Shown: positions 18,243 through 26,668 of the stretch, one piece after another
Layout: every line of letters begins with the position of its first letter
Numbering within the stretch: position 1 is the first letter of the stretch
Assembly: GCA_035529895.1 (NCBI GenBank)
Contig: DATKVV010000080.1
Coordinates: forward strand, 1 to 64,000
Length of the DNA stretch: 64,000 nucleotides
Direction: 5' to 3'
From: JAUWKC01 sp035529895
GTDB taxonomy: Bacteria > Planctomycetota > Phycisphaerae > Sedimentisphaerales > Anaerobacaceae
Position numbers and translations under genes: made by a program
Notes under the pieces: generated by a model
Told to the model about the DNA's origin: nothing
Seen by the model: the letters and a program-made list of their open reading frames with translations, nothing else
The model's database searches: none

Positions 18243-19379
18243 TTACAAAATTTTCTGGTAACACCGGATATACTGGCCTGCCACAAAGGACCAGGCGAAC
18301 AAACCTGCCTGTTTTCTTGAAGCAGCAGACATTTGTTTGCAGGTTTCCCGGTCATCAGCCAGTTTCTTTATCGCCTCGGCGATTTTTTCAGCTTGTGCCT
18401 CTTCGACTACAATGCCGTTGTCCTTTATTAGTTCCTCTACTCCCTCGCAGCGTGTAGTGACAATCGGCAGGCCGGACGCCATTGCTTCGAGCATCGCGTT
18501 GCTCATGCCCTCCTGCATGGTTGCGCTTATAAAGATATTGTTTTGGCGGTACAGGTCGGGCATTTTGTCCGAGTCGATTCTGCCGGTCATCTCAATGACG
18601 CCGGTGAGGTTTCGTTCCGAAACAATTCGTCTTAGCTCCTGTTCCAGTCCGCCGCCCCCGACTATGGCCAGACGAACACTGCGGCCGGCTTTGTGCAGAA
18701 TCTCAACCGCGTCGATGAGCATTTCCACTCTCTTGGTAACCGATAGCCTTCCGACCGTCAGAAGCTTCAGTACCCCGCTCTCTTTGCCGGTCTCGGCCGG
18801 ATAGAAGCGCTCAAGTTCGACGCCGTTCGGTATCACATCAATTGAGACAGAAGGTAAGAATCGCAGGGCACGGTTCTTCAGCCCTTCACTGCACGCTACC
18901 AGACCGGCGGCCTTCTTCCAAATCCCCCTGAACACCCCGCCGAGAATCTTATAGTCCAGTTGCAGCCGCCCGTGTTTGCCCGGCACGTCGGAACCCCGCA
19001 GCGAAATTATGTAGGGCAGCCTGCTTGCGGTTCGGTAGCACAGCCAGCCTGTGGGAAATCCGAAGAAGGCGTGCGCCAGGTCATACTCGTTTTCCCGCAG
19101 CAGCCCGCGGTAATAAAATCGGGCTTTGGCGAGCCATTCAATTACCTCTGCCTTCCGCCAGAAGTGCAGGCTCTTCTTGTGTATGCCAACTTTGTAAACG
19201 GTGATATTATCAGAGAACTTTTCCGTAACAAAACCGGGCCTCGGCGCCGAGGTCAGGACGTCCACCTTTAAGTCGCTCATTTGTGCGTATTGTTTGAGGA
19301 TGCAAAGATGGGCTTTTCCGGCGCCGCCGCCTATTGGCGGAAATTCATAATTGAGCATGAGCAAGCGTAGTCTCGGCAC
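18243..19379 (-). CDS. GT4 family glycosyltransferase
   Basis: A 378-residue GT-B retaining glycosyltransferase. The N-terminus MLNYEFPPIGGGAGKA is the typical glycine-rich loop; the C-terminal domain has LLTVGRLSVTKRVEMLIDA and the E-x7-E stretch ATMQEGMSNAMLEAMASGLP. The start is GTG at 19379, three bases from the stop of the upstream gene; an internal ATG eight codons in would remove part of the first beta-strand. It probably adds a hexose to the locus glycan at the cytoplasmic face of the membrane. Confidence 0.85.
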   Translation of the reverse strand: MPRLRLLMLNYEFPPIGGGAGKAHLCILKQYAQMSDLKVDVLTSAPRPGFVTEKFSDNITVYKVGIHKKSLHFWRKAEVIEWLAKARFYYRGLLRENEYDLAHAFFGFPTGWLCYRTASRLPYIISLRGSDVPGKHGRLQLDYKILGGVFRGIWKKAAGLVACSEGLKNRALRFLPSVSIDVIPNGVELERFYPAETGKESGVLKLLTVGRLSVTKRVEMLIDAVEILHKAGRSVRLAIVGGGGLEQELRRIVSERNLTGVIEMTGRIDSDKMPDLYRQNNIFISATMQEGMSNAMLEAMASGLPIVTTRCEGVEELIKDNGIVVEEAQAEKIAEAIKKLADDRETCKQMSAASRKQAGLFAWSFVAGQYIRCYQKIL

Positions 19380-19381
19380 AG

Positions 19382-21337
19382 CTACCGCAGCTCCTTACTC
19401 ATCGCTGAATCCTTCAACCTGAACAAAACATACCTGTCGAACATCCGGTGAACAAGCCACGGCCAGCCCTCCCACGCGACATATTGGCCCGGTTCCACAA
19501 GCTCGTAGTTGTCCATAACGAACTTCCGAAAGGGCGCCAGTGCTATATATCGGTCGGCCTCCTCGTCGCCGAAACGCTTTCGCAGGTCGGCGCTCCACCA
19601 CTGGTCATACCTGGCTACGACACTGTCATTTGGGGGCAGGAACCAGGTCCTGTTCATCCCTGCGAACAATCCTTTTGGCGCTATCGGCCATAACTCGTAT
19701 GGGGGGCGGTTCGTCGGTATGTGGAGCTTGCGTGAATCAACGATGAATTTTGGGGGCTCCCTCTTAAATTCGGCGAGCAGTTCCGCAACACTGTCGGCGA
19801 GCTGCTGCGGCGTCGGCCGAGGCATCATAACCGCCTTGGAAGACGAGCTGTATCTGTGGGCGCTCAGGTATATGCCGGGTTCCCAGCCCCAAACGTAAAT
19901 CTTATCAGTCGGCTGAGAATGTAATCTGATGTATTCGCCCGTATTCTCCCAAGACATTTTGCCCTTTTGCCTTCGTCGCAGGGAAATGTCGTCCCACCTT
20001 TGTGCGTAGCCGTGCTTCTTCTGACCATATTTTGCGCCTGTATGCGCGCTCTTTTCTACGCCGAAAAATATATGCCAGGACATAATTGTCATTAGCACCA
20101 GACCGACAAGTCCCGTTACTATCCACCTGCCTTTGTAAACAGCGGCACTTACTTTGTCCCGGTAAAGAGCTATACCATACCCGCCCAGCATTGCGGCCGA
20201 TGCGTTCAAAGGCAGGTAATACTGCTCGTATGACGCGGGACTAATCCACACGAACGCCATATCAAGAAGCCACCAAACCCCGAACAGCAGCACGAATCGG
20301 TCATAAACCTTCGGGTTTGTTTTTGCCGGCGCTGCTGCCGAGAAAATCATCCGCAGAATTCTCGCCGCAATTGCTCCTGCCGCCAGCGCGACCGGCAATA
20401 TGAGCAAGCCGTAAAATCGCAATACCCTGGGCCATTGTTCTGAAAAGGGTACGAGTTTTCGGCCCGCGGAGATGTAATCCGAAGCCGGTTTTGCCTGACC
20501 TGCCGCTCCGCCTGCCGGCAGCATCTTTGCCAGGGTGGACCACACAAATGAATACGGCAAACCCACGTGTACGTTCCAGCCAAGTATCCACACGTACAGG
20601 GGGCCAATCGCCGCCACCGCGCCTGCCAGCAGCAGCAGGATATCAATCCCCGTCTGCTTCCAGGTCTTGTGTTTGAACAGGGGCTGGGCGATTACAAACA
20701 GGCCAATTCCTCCGATTACCGACGAGCCGGTTTCCTTAAACAGCGGCGCCCAGCTCACAAACGCCCCGGCCAATACCGCCCACCACCACTTGCCGTTTAG
20801 TTGCCGCAGCACAAAGCAGCTTACTCCAATCACCATGCAGGCAATCATATATTGTTCTTTTACATTTCCGAATTTGGCAATTAACGGCGCAGACAGGTAC
20901 ACAGAGGCGATAATAACCCCCACCGCCGCCGCCAGTAGTCCAAAGAGTTTGCGCATGGAAACAAACATAAGCACCAGTGCCGCGGCCTGAAAAATCCCCT
21001 GAATAAGCTTGGGCCCGGTCTCGCTGTAGCCGAATAGCCATACGCCAAGCACATTCATCAGCAGCGTTCCCAGCGCCGCGCTTGGCTTTTCATCGATGCC
21101 TATTCGCGCGCCATCCAGCACGCGCTTGGCAGAGTAAACGTTAAGGGCGCTGTCGTAGGGGTCGGGAAAGTTCAGCTCGAAGTACTTTCCCAATACGAAA
21201 GGAATTCCGGCCAGAACCGTTATTATGACAAGAACCGCCGCTTTTTTGAACCCGCTTGTGGCGACAGGGGCTGTCTTGTGTTTTTGTGGTCCGGCGTGCC
21301 TCCGCGGCAGCCTGCTGCCTGGACTGGCCTTGCTCAT
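19382..21337 (-). CDS. GT-C membrane glycosyltransferase (ArnT/PMT-like)
   Basis: A 651-residue protein with about ten to twelve membrane helices in the first 430 residues and a soluble C-terminal domain. The first external loop carries an acidic motif (NFPDPYDSALNVYSAKRVLD), as expected for GT-C enzymes of the dolichyl-phosphate-mannose / ArnT (GT39, GT83) type, which use polyprenyl-phosphate sugars on the periplasmic side. A basic and proline-rich N-terminus precedes the first helix. Its start overlaps the stop of the upstream GT2 as ATGA. That GT2 resembles a polyprenyl-phosphate sugar synthase, so the pair probably makes and then uses a lipid-linked sugar donor. Confidence 0.8.
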   Translation of the reverse strand: MSKASPGSRLPRRHAGPQKHKTAPVATSGFKKAAVLVIITVLAGIPFVLGKYFELNFPDPYDSALNVYSAKRVLDGARIGIDEKPSAALGTLLMNVLGVWLFGYSETGPKLIQGIFQAAALVLMFVSMRKLFGLLAAAVGVIIASVYLSAPLIAKFGNVKEQYMIACMVIGVSCFVLRQLNGKWWWAVLAGAFVSWAPLFKETGSSVIGGIGLFVIAQPLFKHKTWKQTGIDILLLLAGAVAAIGPLYVWILGWNVHVGLPYSFVWSTLAKMLPAGGAAGQAKPASDYISAGRKLVPFSEQWPRVLRFYGLLILPVALAAGAIAARILRMIFSAAAPAKTNPKVYDRFVLLFGVWWLLDMAFVWISPASYEQYYLPLNASAAMLGGYGIALYRDKVSAAVYKGRWIVTGLVGLVLMTIMSWHIFFGVEKSAHTGAKYGQKKHGYAQRWDDISLRRRQKGKMSWENTGEYIRLHSQPTDKIYVWGWEPGIYLSAHRYSSSSKAVMMPRPTPQQLADSVAELLAEFKREPPKFIVDSRKLHIPTNRPPYELWPIAPKGLFAGMNRTWFLPPNDSVVARYDQWWSADLRKRFGDEEADRYIALAPFRKFVMDNYELVEPGQYVAWEGWPWLVHRMFDRYVLFRLKDSAMSKELR

Positions 21338-22317
21338 TCTTCATCTCCTCTGTCGCCGGGCGATTCGAGGATTTCCTTTATGACGTAAGTGGGGCGGTCC
21401 TGCGATTCGTGATATGTGCGGACCAGAAGCTCGGCCAGCAGACCCATCAGAATAAACTGGATGGTGGCGGTGACTAACATGGCGGTCAGGACCAGCAGCG
21501 GATTTCTGTTCATAGGCAGATGCGAGGCAGAGATGAGTTTCTGATAGAGCACAGCCAGGCCCGAAAGCACCGCTCCAAGCCCGCATATAATTCCGAGCCC
21601 TCCGAAAATATAGATTGGTTTGGTGGAGAACGAGCCGAGGAACTTTACGGTGATAAGGTCCAGTATCACTTTCAACGTTCGTCCGAGGCCGTATTTTGCC
21701 GTGCCGGAAGTTCTTGGCCTGTGATGGACCGCCATTTCGGCGATTCTGGCCCCGCTCCAGCTTGCCAGAGCGGGGATGAATCGATGCATCTCCCCATACA
21801 GTTTTGTTTCAGCCAGGACCTCTCTGCGATATGCCTTAAGCGTGCACCCAAAATCGTGTAGCTTCACGCCTGTAATCTCGGCGATGAGCCAATTTGCGAT
21901 TTTAGAAGGCAAAAGCCTTGTGACGGCGTTATCGTGCCTTTTTTTTCTCCAGCCGCTGACAACGTCGAATCCTTCATTGAGTTTAGCAATCATTGCGGGG
22001 ATATCCGCGGGGTCGTTTTGCAAATCGGCGTCGAGGGCAACGATGATTTCGCCTTTTGCGTGGGCGAAGCCGGCGCTTAACGCGGCGGTCTGGCCAAAGT
22101 TTTTTCGAAGCCGTATGACCCGAACTCTGGCGTCGGTCTTTTGCAGCCCGGTTAATATGGTGAAGCTGTTGTCGCTGCTGCCGTCGTCGACGAATATTAT
22201 TTCATAATTGTATTTGTCGGCCAGGGCTTGAGTGATTTGCTCATAAAGCGGCTTGATGTTGTCCTGCTCATTTAACAGCGGGACCACCACCGAGACCTCA
22301 GCGCTTTGTCTATCCAT
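21334..22317 (-). CDS. Polyprenyl-phosphate glycosyltransferase (GT2, ArnC-like)
   Basis: A 327-residue GT2 enzyme like ArnC, GtrB and DPM synthase. Motifs: VSVVVPLLNEQDNI, FVDDGSSDNS, IVALDADLQNDPADIP (DxD) and VSGWRKKRHDN. Two C-terminal membrane helices are visible (about residues 235-255 and 270-300). The family transfers a sugar from a nucleotide to undecaprenyl phosphate at the inner face of the membrane. The ATG at 22317 is chosen because GGGAG lies upstream at good spacing and the conserved N-terminus follows; the frame is open further back without support. It is the first gene of the minus-strand glycan operon and is coupled by an ATGA overlap to the GT-C enzyme. Confidence 0.88.
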   Translation of the reverse strand: MDRQSAEVSVVVPLLNEQDNIKPLYEQITQALADKYNYEIIFVDDGSSDNSFTILTGLQKTDARVRVIRLRKNFGQTAALSAGFAHAKGEIIVALDADLQNDPADIPAMIAKLNEGFDVVSGWRKKRHDNAVTRLLPSKIANWLIAEITGVKLHDFGCTLKAYRREVLAETKLYGEMHRFIPALASWSGARIAEMAVHHRPRTSGTAKYGLGRTLKVILDLITVKFLGSFSTKPIYIFGGLGIICGLGAVLSGLAVLYQKLISASHLPMNRNPLLVLTAMLVTATIQFILMGLLAELLVRTYHESQDRPTYVIKEILESPGDRGDEE

Positions 22318-22349
22318 AATCTGCTCCCTACAAACCAGCTCGCAGCAAT

Positions 22350-22378
22350 ATATTAATGGTTGGGCGCCCACTCTGCAA
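22350..22378 (-). promoter_or_regulatory. Possible promoter of the glycan operon
   Basis: On the minus strand TTGCAG (22378-22373) is followed after 17 bases by TAATAT (22355-22350), about 33 bases before the first gene of the operon. Both boxes deviate from consensus, so this is tentative. Confidence 0.35.
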
Positions 22379-22780
22379 GATTTCCCGTCTTGCGGCAGAG
22401 GCCGCCAAATCGCGCCTTGCCAGAGGTACAATAGGACCCCTTAGAATATCGGCAGCGAGCACGTCTGCGGTCAGTCAAAACCTTGGAACAGCTATCTATT
22501 CTGTGCGGAAGTTCGTGTTTGACGTCTATCTGTAAAATGGCCGTCAGTTGACTCGGCAGAGGACAGGCGGCAAGTGGGTGGCCCTAATAGCTTGCAAATA
22601 AAGAGCTTACGCGTTTCAGGCAAGCATCTTGCAGCCTTGCAGCCGGATTGTCGGCGAACAAACCAATCGGTGCTTTTGGGGTGCATTAAGCTGTTTCTGG
22701 CAGTTGTATGCGGGGCAGGCAGGCGGTTTAGTCCGCCCGTTCACTGATGCCTCAATCACCGCATTTTATCAGAAAACCTC

Positions 22781-22809
22781 TTGCTTATTGACCGGATTTT
22801 TGTTATAAA
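22781..22809 (+). promoter_or_regulatory. Sigma-70-type promoter for DUF1573 gene
   Basis: TTGCTT (22781-22786) and TATAAA (22804-22809) are spaced by exactly 17 bases, about 55 bases before the lipoprotein start. The leader would be short and contains the ribosome binding site TTGGAG. Confidence 0.55.
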
Positions 22810-22864
22810 TAAGAGTTTCAACTTAATCAAAGATTCGTTCGTAGATTTGTTTGGAGATAAGATT

Positions 22865-23995
22865 ATGGAACGCAGTTGGTTGATTCTTGCTTTTGTGCTC
22901 GTCGCTTGTGTTTTGCTTTTGCAGACCGGCTGTCAAAAGCAAACCGCGAGCGTCGAAGAGCTTGAGACTAAGCCGGCCGCGACCGCGCCGGTTGTCACGC
23001 CGCCCATCGTTGCACCACAGCCCCCGCCGCAGATACCCCCGGTAGCCAAACCTGAACCGGCTGAGCCTGGACCGAAAATTACGTTTCAAAGCGTCGTTCA
23101 TGATTTTGGCGAGATTGGACCGAGGACGAAGAATACCTGTGAGTTTAAATTCACGAACGCGGGCAATGCCCTGCTCAAGATAAACGAGGTAAGCAGAACT
23201 TGCGGCTGTACGGCATCCGCGCTGGCGAAGAAGGAATACGCGGCCGCCGAAAGCGGGGCTGTAACAGTAACTTATAATGCAGGTCCGACGCCCGGTGTGA
23301 CATCAAGAAATCTGTATGTAAGCAGTAATGACAAGAAAAATCCGAAGGTTGCATTGACCGTGAAGGCCAAGGTTGTGCTGAAGGTCACTCACGAGCCGGA
23401 GAAACTGAATCTTCTGCTTAAGGATGAAAATGCCGGTCTTCCGAATATTACACTTGCCAGCATCGACGGCCAGGCATTTGCGGTTAAGAGCGTGACGGTG
23501 CAGGACAATTGTATAACTGTGCCTTTTGACTCGTCAGTAAAAGCTACGAAGTTTGTTCTCACCCCCAAAGCGGATATGGAGAAGCTCAAAAGGAACCTCA
23601 GGGGGAATATCAGAATCGGCCTGACTCACCCGCAGTGTGATATGGTCAATATTCCCTTCGATGTTCTTCCGAGGTTAACGCTTACCCCGGCCTCCCTCGT
23701 AATTCGCGATGCTGAACCTCAAAGAACTATAAGAAGAGAAGTATGGGTGCTCAATAACTATGGCGAAGATTTCGAGGTCGAATCGGCGTCTTCGCAGAAA
23801 GGTGTTATAAACGTCCTGGGTAAGGAAAAGATTGACAATCGTTATAAGATTGAGCTTGAGATAACGCCGCCGGCAGATGCAAGCAGGAGGTTCTTCGCAG
23901 ATACGCTTGATATAAATATAAAAGACGGTGAGAAGCTGAGCGTAAACTGTCGGGGCTTCTATTCGGTAAAGTCGAGGAAACCTTCAGGGCGATAG
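22865..23995 (+). CDS. DUF1573 lipoprotein (first copy)
   Basis: A 376-residue exported protein. The N-terminal helix ends in a lipobox, LLLQTGC, so it is probably lipid-anchored; a proline-rich linker (about residues 45-65) follows. The DUF1573 core motif is clear: VVHDFGEIGPRTKNTCEFKF, then NAGNALLKI and TCGCTAS. The family folds as Ig-like beta sandwiches and is frequent in Bacteroidetes and Planctomycetes, with no known reaction. The ATG at 22865 has a GGAG upstream; an earlier in-frame ATG at 22781 lies inside the promoter. A paralogue follows at 24161, sharing long C-terminal blocks such as ELWVLNNYGE / EVWVLNNYGE. Confidence 0.85.
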   Translation: MERSWLILAFVLVACVLLLQTGCQKQTASVEELETKPAATAPVVTPPIVAPQPPPQIPPVAKPEPAEPGPKITFQSVVHDFGEIGPRTKNTCEFKFTNAGNALLKINEVSRTCGCTASALAKKEYAAAESGAVTVTYNAGPTPGVTSRNLYVSSNDKKNPKVALTVKAKVVLKVTHEPEKLNLLLKDENAGLPNITLASIDGQAFAVKSVTVQDNCITVPFDSSVKATKFVLTPKADMEKLKRNLRGNIRIGLTHPQCDMVNIPFDVLPRLTLTPASLVIRDAEPQRTIRREVWVLNNYGEDFEVESASSQKGVINVLGKEKIDNRYKIELEITPPADASRRFFADTLDINIKDGEKLSVNCRGFYSVKSRKPSGR

Positions 23996-24020
23996 AACTT
24001 TAACCTTTTTGGAAACATTG

Positions 24021-24125
24021 TTGCGTCCGGGTTCTCTTTTTATGAGGCTCTGCGATAAGAGTTTGCAAAACCGGCCGCCTCAAGATTGGACAACGGGACG
24101 CAAATCCCGCCGGACCGAGACGTCC
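24021..24125 (+). ncRNA. Possible structured leader with alternative pairing
   Basis: TTGCGTCC (24021-24028) is the reverse complement of GGACGCAA (24096-24103). The same GGACG can instead pair with CGTCC (24121-24125), which lies 35 bases before the second DUF1573 gene. The string GGGACGCAAATCCC, preceded by GCAAAACC (24065-24072) and followed by GCCGG, recalls the core of class I cyclic-di-GMP riboswitches, but the second conserved stem of that class is missing. Treat as a candidate cis-regulatory RNA only. Confidence 0.25.
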
Positions 24126-24160
24126 ATCGTTAATTCAGTAATTCAGTTTGGAGATGAAGT

Positions 24161-25261
24161 ATGAAACGCAATTGGTTGCTCATCACTCTTGTTGCTAATT
24201 GTATTGTGCTTTTGCACAATGGCTGCCAGGAGCAGGAAAGGGCGGCAGAAAAGCCGAAAACCGGATTGACGGAGAGCAAGCCGGCAATTGTTTCAAAGGC
24301 CCGTACGGTGGAAGCGACAACCGAAGCCGAGCCAAATAAGCCGGGACCGAGGATTACTTTTGAGAAGGTAACCCATGATTTCGGGGATGTCGGTCCGGGA
24401 ACGCAGCACACTTGTGAGTTCGGATTTACAAACACCGGCGTCGCCTCGTTGAAAATCAGTGAAATCCAGACCTGTTGCGGCATCAAGGCCGAGTTAAAGA
24501 ATGACAAGCAGGAGTACCGGCCCGGTGAAAGCGGGGCCGTGGTACTGACATATATAGTCAGGGGGGCTCCCGGCCCGGTGAAAAAACGTATCTTTGCAGC
24601 AAGCAATGACACGGTACAGCCCAGTGTTCAGCTTACCATAACCGGCACGATTGCGATCAAAGTCCGTCATGAGCCGGATAAGCTGGCCCTTTTGCTTAAG
24701 GGTGAAGACGGGGGCTGCCCGGAGATTACTCTGACCAGCGTCGATGGTGAGCCGTTTTCCATAAAGAGTTTCGAAGCGCCCGGCAATTGTATGACCGCCG
24801 CTTTTGATTCTTCAGTGAAAGATACTAAACTTGTTCTTGCGCCGAAGGTTGATATGGGGCAACTGAAAAGCAATTTGAGGGGGTATGTGAGGATTGGCCT
24901 GACACATCCAAAATGCGATACCGTCCTGGTTCCCTTTGAGGTGCTGCGGAGGTTTGATGTTACTCCCAATTCGATTTTGCTTCGAGAGGCCGAAGCTGAA
25001 AAGCCGGTCAGACGCGAGCTTTGGGTGCTTAACAATTACGGCGAGCAGTTCGAGATTGGGTCGGTCTCGTCCAAGAACGGCGCCGTCAAGGTTTTGAGTC
25101 AGCAAAAGGTTGACAATCGTTATAAGTTCGAGCTTGAGATAACCCCGCCGCCCGCGGGGGGTAAAACCTTTTTCTCCGACATATTTTCTGTCAATATCAA
25201 AGACGGCGAGGAGCTGAAAATTAACTGTCGGGGGTTCTATCCAAGAACCAGGCGTCGTTGA
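24161..25261 (+). CDS. DUF1573 lipoprotein (second copy)
   Basis: A 366-residue paralogue of the protein at 22865. The signal ends in a lipobox-like LLHNGC. The core motif is VTHDFGDVGPGTQHTCEFGF, then NTGVASLKI; the usual CGCT reads TCCGIKA, so one cysteine has moved next to the other. The C-terminal half is closely similar to the first copy, including LWVLNNYGEQFEI and FYPRT, which shows a tandem duplication followed by divergence. GGAG precedes the ATG at good distance. The cytochrome gene follows after 25 bases, so it probably heads a transcript with that gene. Confidence 0.85.
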   Translation: MKRNWLLITLVANCIVLLHNGCQEQERAAEKPKTGLTESKPAIVSKARTVEATTEAEPNKPGPRITFEKVTHDFGDVGPGTQHTCEFGFTNTGVASLKISEIQTCCGIKAELKNDKQEYRPGESGAVVLTYIVRGAPGPVKKRIFAASNDTVQPSVQLTITGTIAIKVRHEPDKLALLLKGEDGGCPEITLTSVDGEPFSIKSFEAPGNCMTAAFDSSVKDTKLVLAPKVDMGQLKSNLRGYVRIGLTHPKCDTVLVPFEVLRRFDVTPNSILLREAEAEKPVRRELWVLNNYGEQFEIGSVSSKNGAVKVLSQQKVDNRYKFELEITPPPAGGKTFFSDIFSVNIKDGEELKINCRGFYPRTRRR

Positions 25262-25286
25262 GTTAGCATGGGGGAACCAGGTTGTA

Positions 25287-26645
25287 ATGCGATTACTGAG
25301 CTGCGTTTGTTTGTTTACGGCGGGGTCTTTGTGTGCATTTGCAATGTCTGCGAAACCTTCGGAAAAAGCGGTTTCAAAGGACGGCCCGCCATCCTGCAGT
25401 ACCAAACAACATCAAGAGTCGGCCGATGTGCTTACCGTTTTTCTGACCGGCAACGAGCTCGGGGAGTTGAAACCGTGCGGCTGTTCGGGCGGACAGCTTG
25501 GCGGTCTTGACAGACGCGCGGCGATTTTTAACGGCGTCCCCGCCTTGAAACGAATGATTATCAGCACCGGCTCATTTGTAAAAAGCAATGGCGACCAGGA
25601 CCAAATCAAGTTCGACATAATGATTCAAGCTCACGACCTGCTCGGTTATGACCTTCTGAATCTTACCGAAAGAGACATTGAAATAGCCAGGAATCTCGGC
25701 TTGCTGGCCGGTTTGCATAACGTTATAAGTTCTCATAAACCCGCCGATGTGAATATTCCGGCAAAATTCACAAAGCAACTGTCTTTGAAAAAAGCAGTTG
25801 TGGCAGTAACAGTCGCGGCTCTTGACACGGAGTCCGGCAAAATCGAGCACGTCAGGGAGCTTTTTGACTCCCCGCGCGGCGTGCAAACGGTGAACATTCT
25901 CATTGTCAACCATTGTGATGAGCGTATCGTTGGCCCTATCGCGGAAATGGCGATTGTTGATTGCCTGGTTTGCCCGGCTGAATCCGATGAGGCGATGGTC
26001 AGTGACTACCTGAACAAGAGGCCTTTGGTGGTCTCCGTGGGGCGTTTCGGCAGATATGTGGGCAGATTGCAGATAAGCGCCGCCGAGGGCGAGGATAGGC
26101 TGAAACTCAGCTTTTTACCGGTGCCCCTGACCGAAGATTTGCCGCGGGAGAAATCCCTCGTCGAGTTGTACAAGACCTATCAGCAGATTGTCAAAATGGA
26201 GAATCTGCTGGAGAAGCAGCCGCGTTTTATCCTGCCGGACGGTTTGGAATATGCCGGCTCGGAATCCTGCAAGGCCTGCCACGAGTACGCATACGAGAAA
26301 TGGAGCACCAAAGCCCATGCCCGCGCATACGCTACGCTTGAGAAGGAGGGCACGCAGTACGACCCTGAGTGTATTGTCTGTCATGTCGTTGGGTATACGT
26401 ATCAAAGCGGTTTTGTCTCGGAGGACAAAACGGGCCACTTGAAGAACGTCGGCTGTGAAAACTGCCACGGTCCCGGCTCAAAACACAACCAATATCCGCT
26501 GCTGGAGAAAACCACTGAGCCAAAGTCAAAGTGCACCGACTGCCACACGCCCGAACACAGCGCCAATTATGCAGGCAACGAGAAAAGTTATTTGGAAAAA
26601 ATAGTGCATTGGAGGGAACCAAAAGCCGCCAGCAATGTCAAATAA
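25287..26645 (+). CDS. Tetrahaem cytochrome c with phosphoesterase-like N-terminus
   Basis: A 452-residue exported protein with an N-terminal signal peptide (about residues 1-20). The C-terminal third has four CxxCH haem-binding motifs, at residues 328, 362, 390 and 416, arranged as in the cytochrome c554 / multihaem family. Residues 48-300 have GNELGELKPCGCSGGQLGGL near the start and resemble the 5'-nucleotidase / calcineurin-like fold seen fused to such cytochromes in planctomycetes, though the usual metal ligands are mostly not evident. It would work in the periplasm in electron transfer. Linked to two DUF1573 lipoproteins upstream and a GspC-like gene 23 bases downstream. The function of the N-terminal part is unknown. 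Confidence 0.75.
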   Translation: MRLLSCVCLFTAGSLCAFAMSAKPSEKAVSKDGPPSCSTKQHQESADVLTVFLTGNELGELKPCGCSGGQLGGLDRRAAIFNGVPALKRMIISTGSFVKSNGDQDQIKFDIMIQAHDLLGYDLLNLTERDIEIARNLGLLAGLHNVISSHKPADVNIPAKFTKQLSLKKAVVAVTVAALDTESGKIEHVRELFDSPRGVQTVNILIVNHCDERIVGPIAEMAIVDCLVCPAESDEAMVSDYLNKRPLVVSVGRFGRYVGRLQISAAEGEDRLKLSFLPVPLTEDLPREKSLVELYKTYQQIVKMENLLEKQPRFILPDGLEYAGSESCKACHEYAYEKWSTKAHARAYATLEKEGTQYDPECIVCHVVGYTYQSGFVSEDKTGHLKNVGCENCHGPGSKHNQYPLLEKTTEPKSKCTDCHTPEHSANYAGNEKSYLEKIVHWREPKAASNVK

Positions 26646-26668
26646 GGAGGTAGATTCGGAATCCTGAT

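Larger units (their letters stand above)
22318..22864. other. Divergent intergenic region with two promoters
   Basis: This 547-base stretch lies between the leftward glycan operon and the rightward DUF1573 genes. It contains a candidate promoter for each direction (22350-22378 minus, 22781-22809 plus). Short frames in between have no start signal or recognisable product. Confidence 0.5.
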
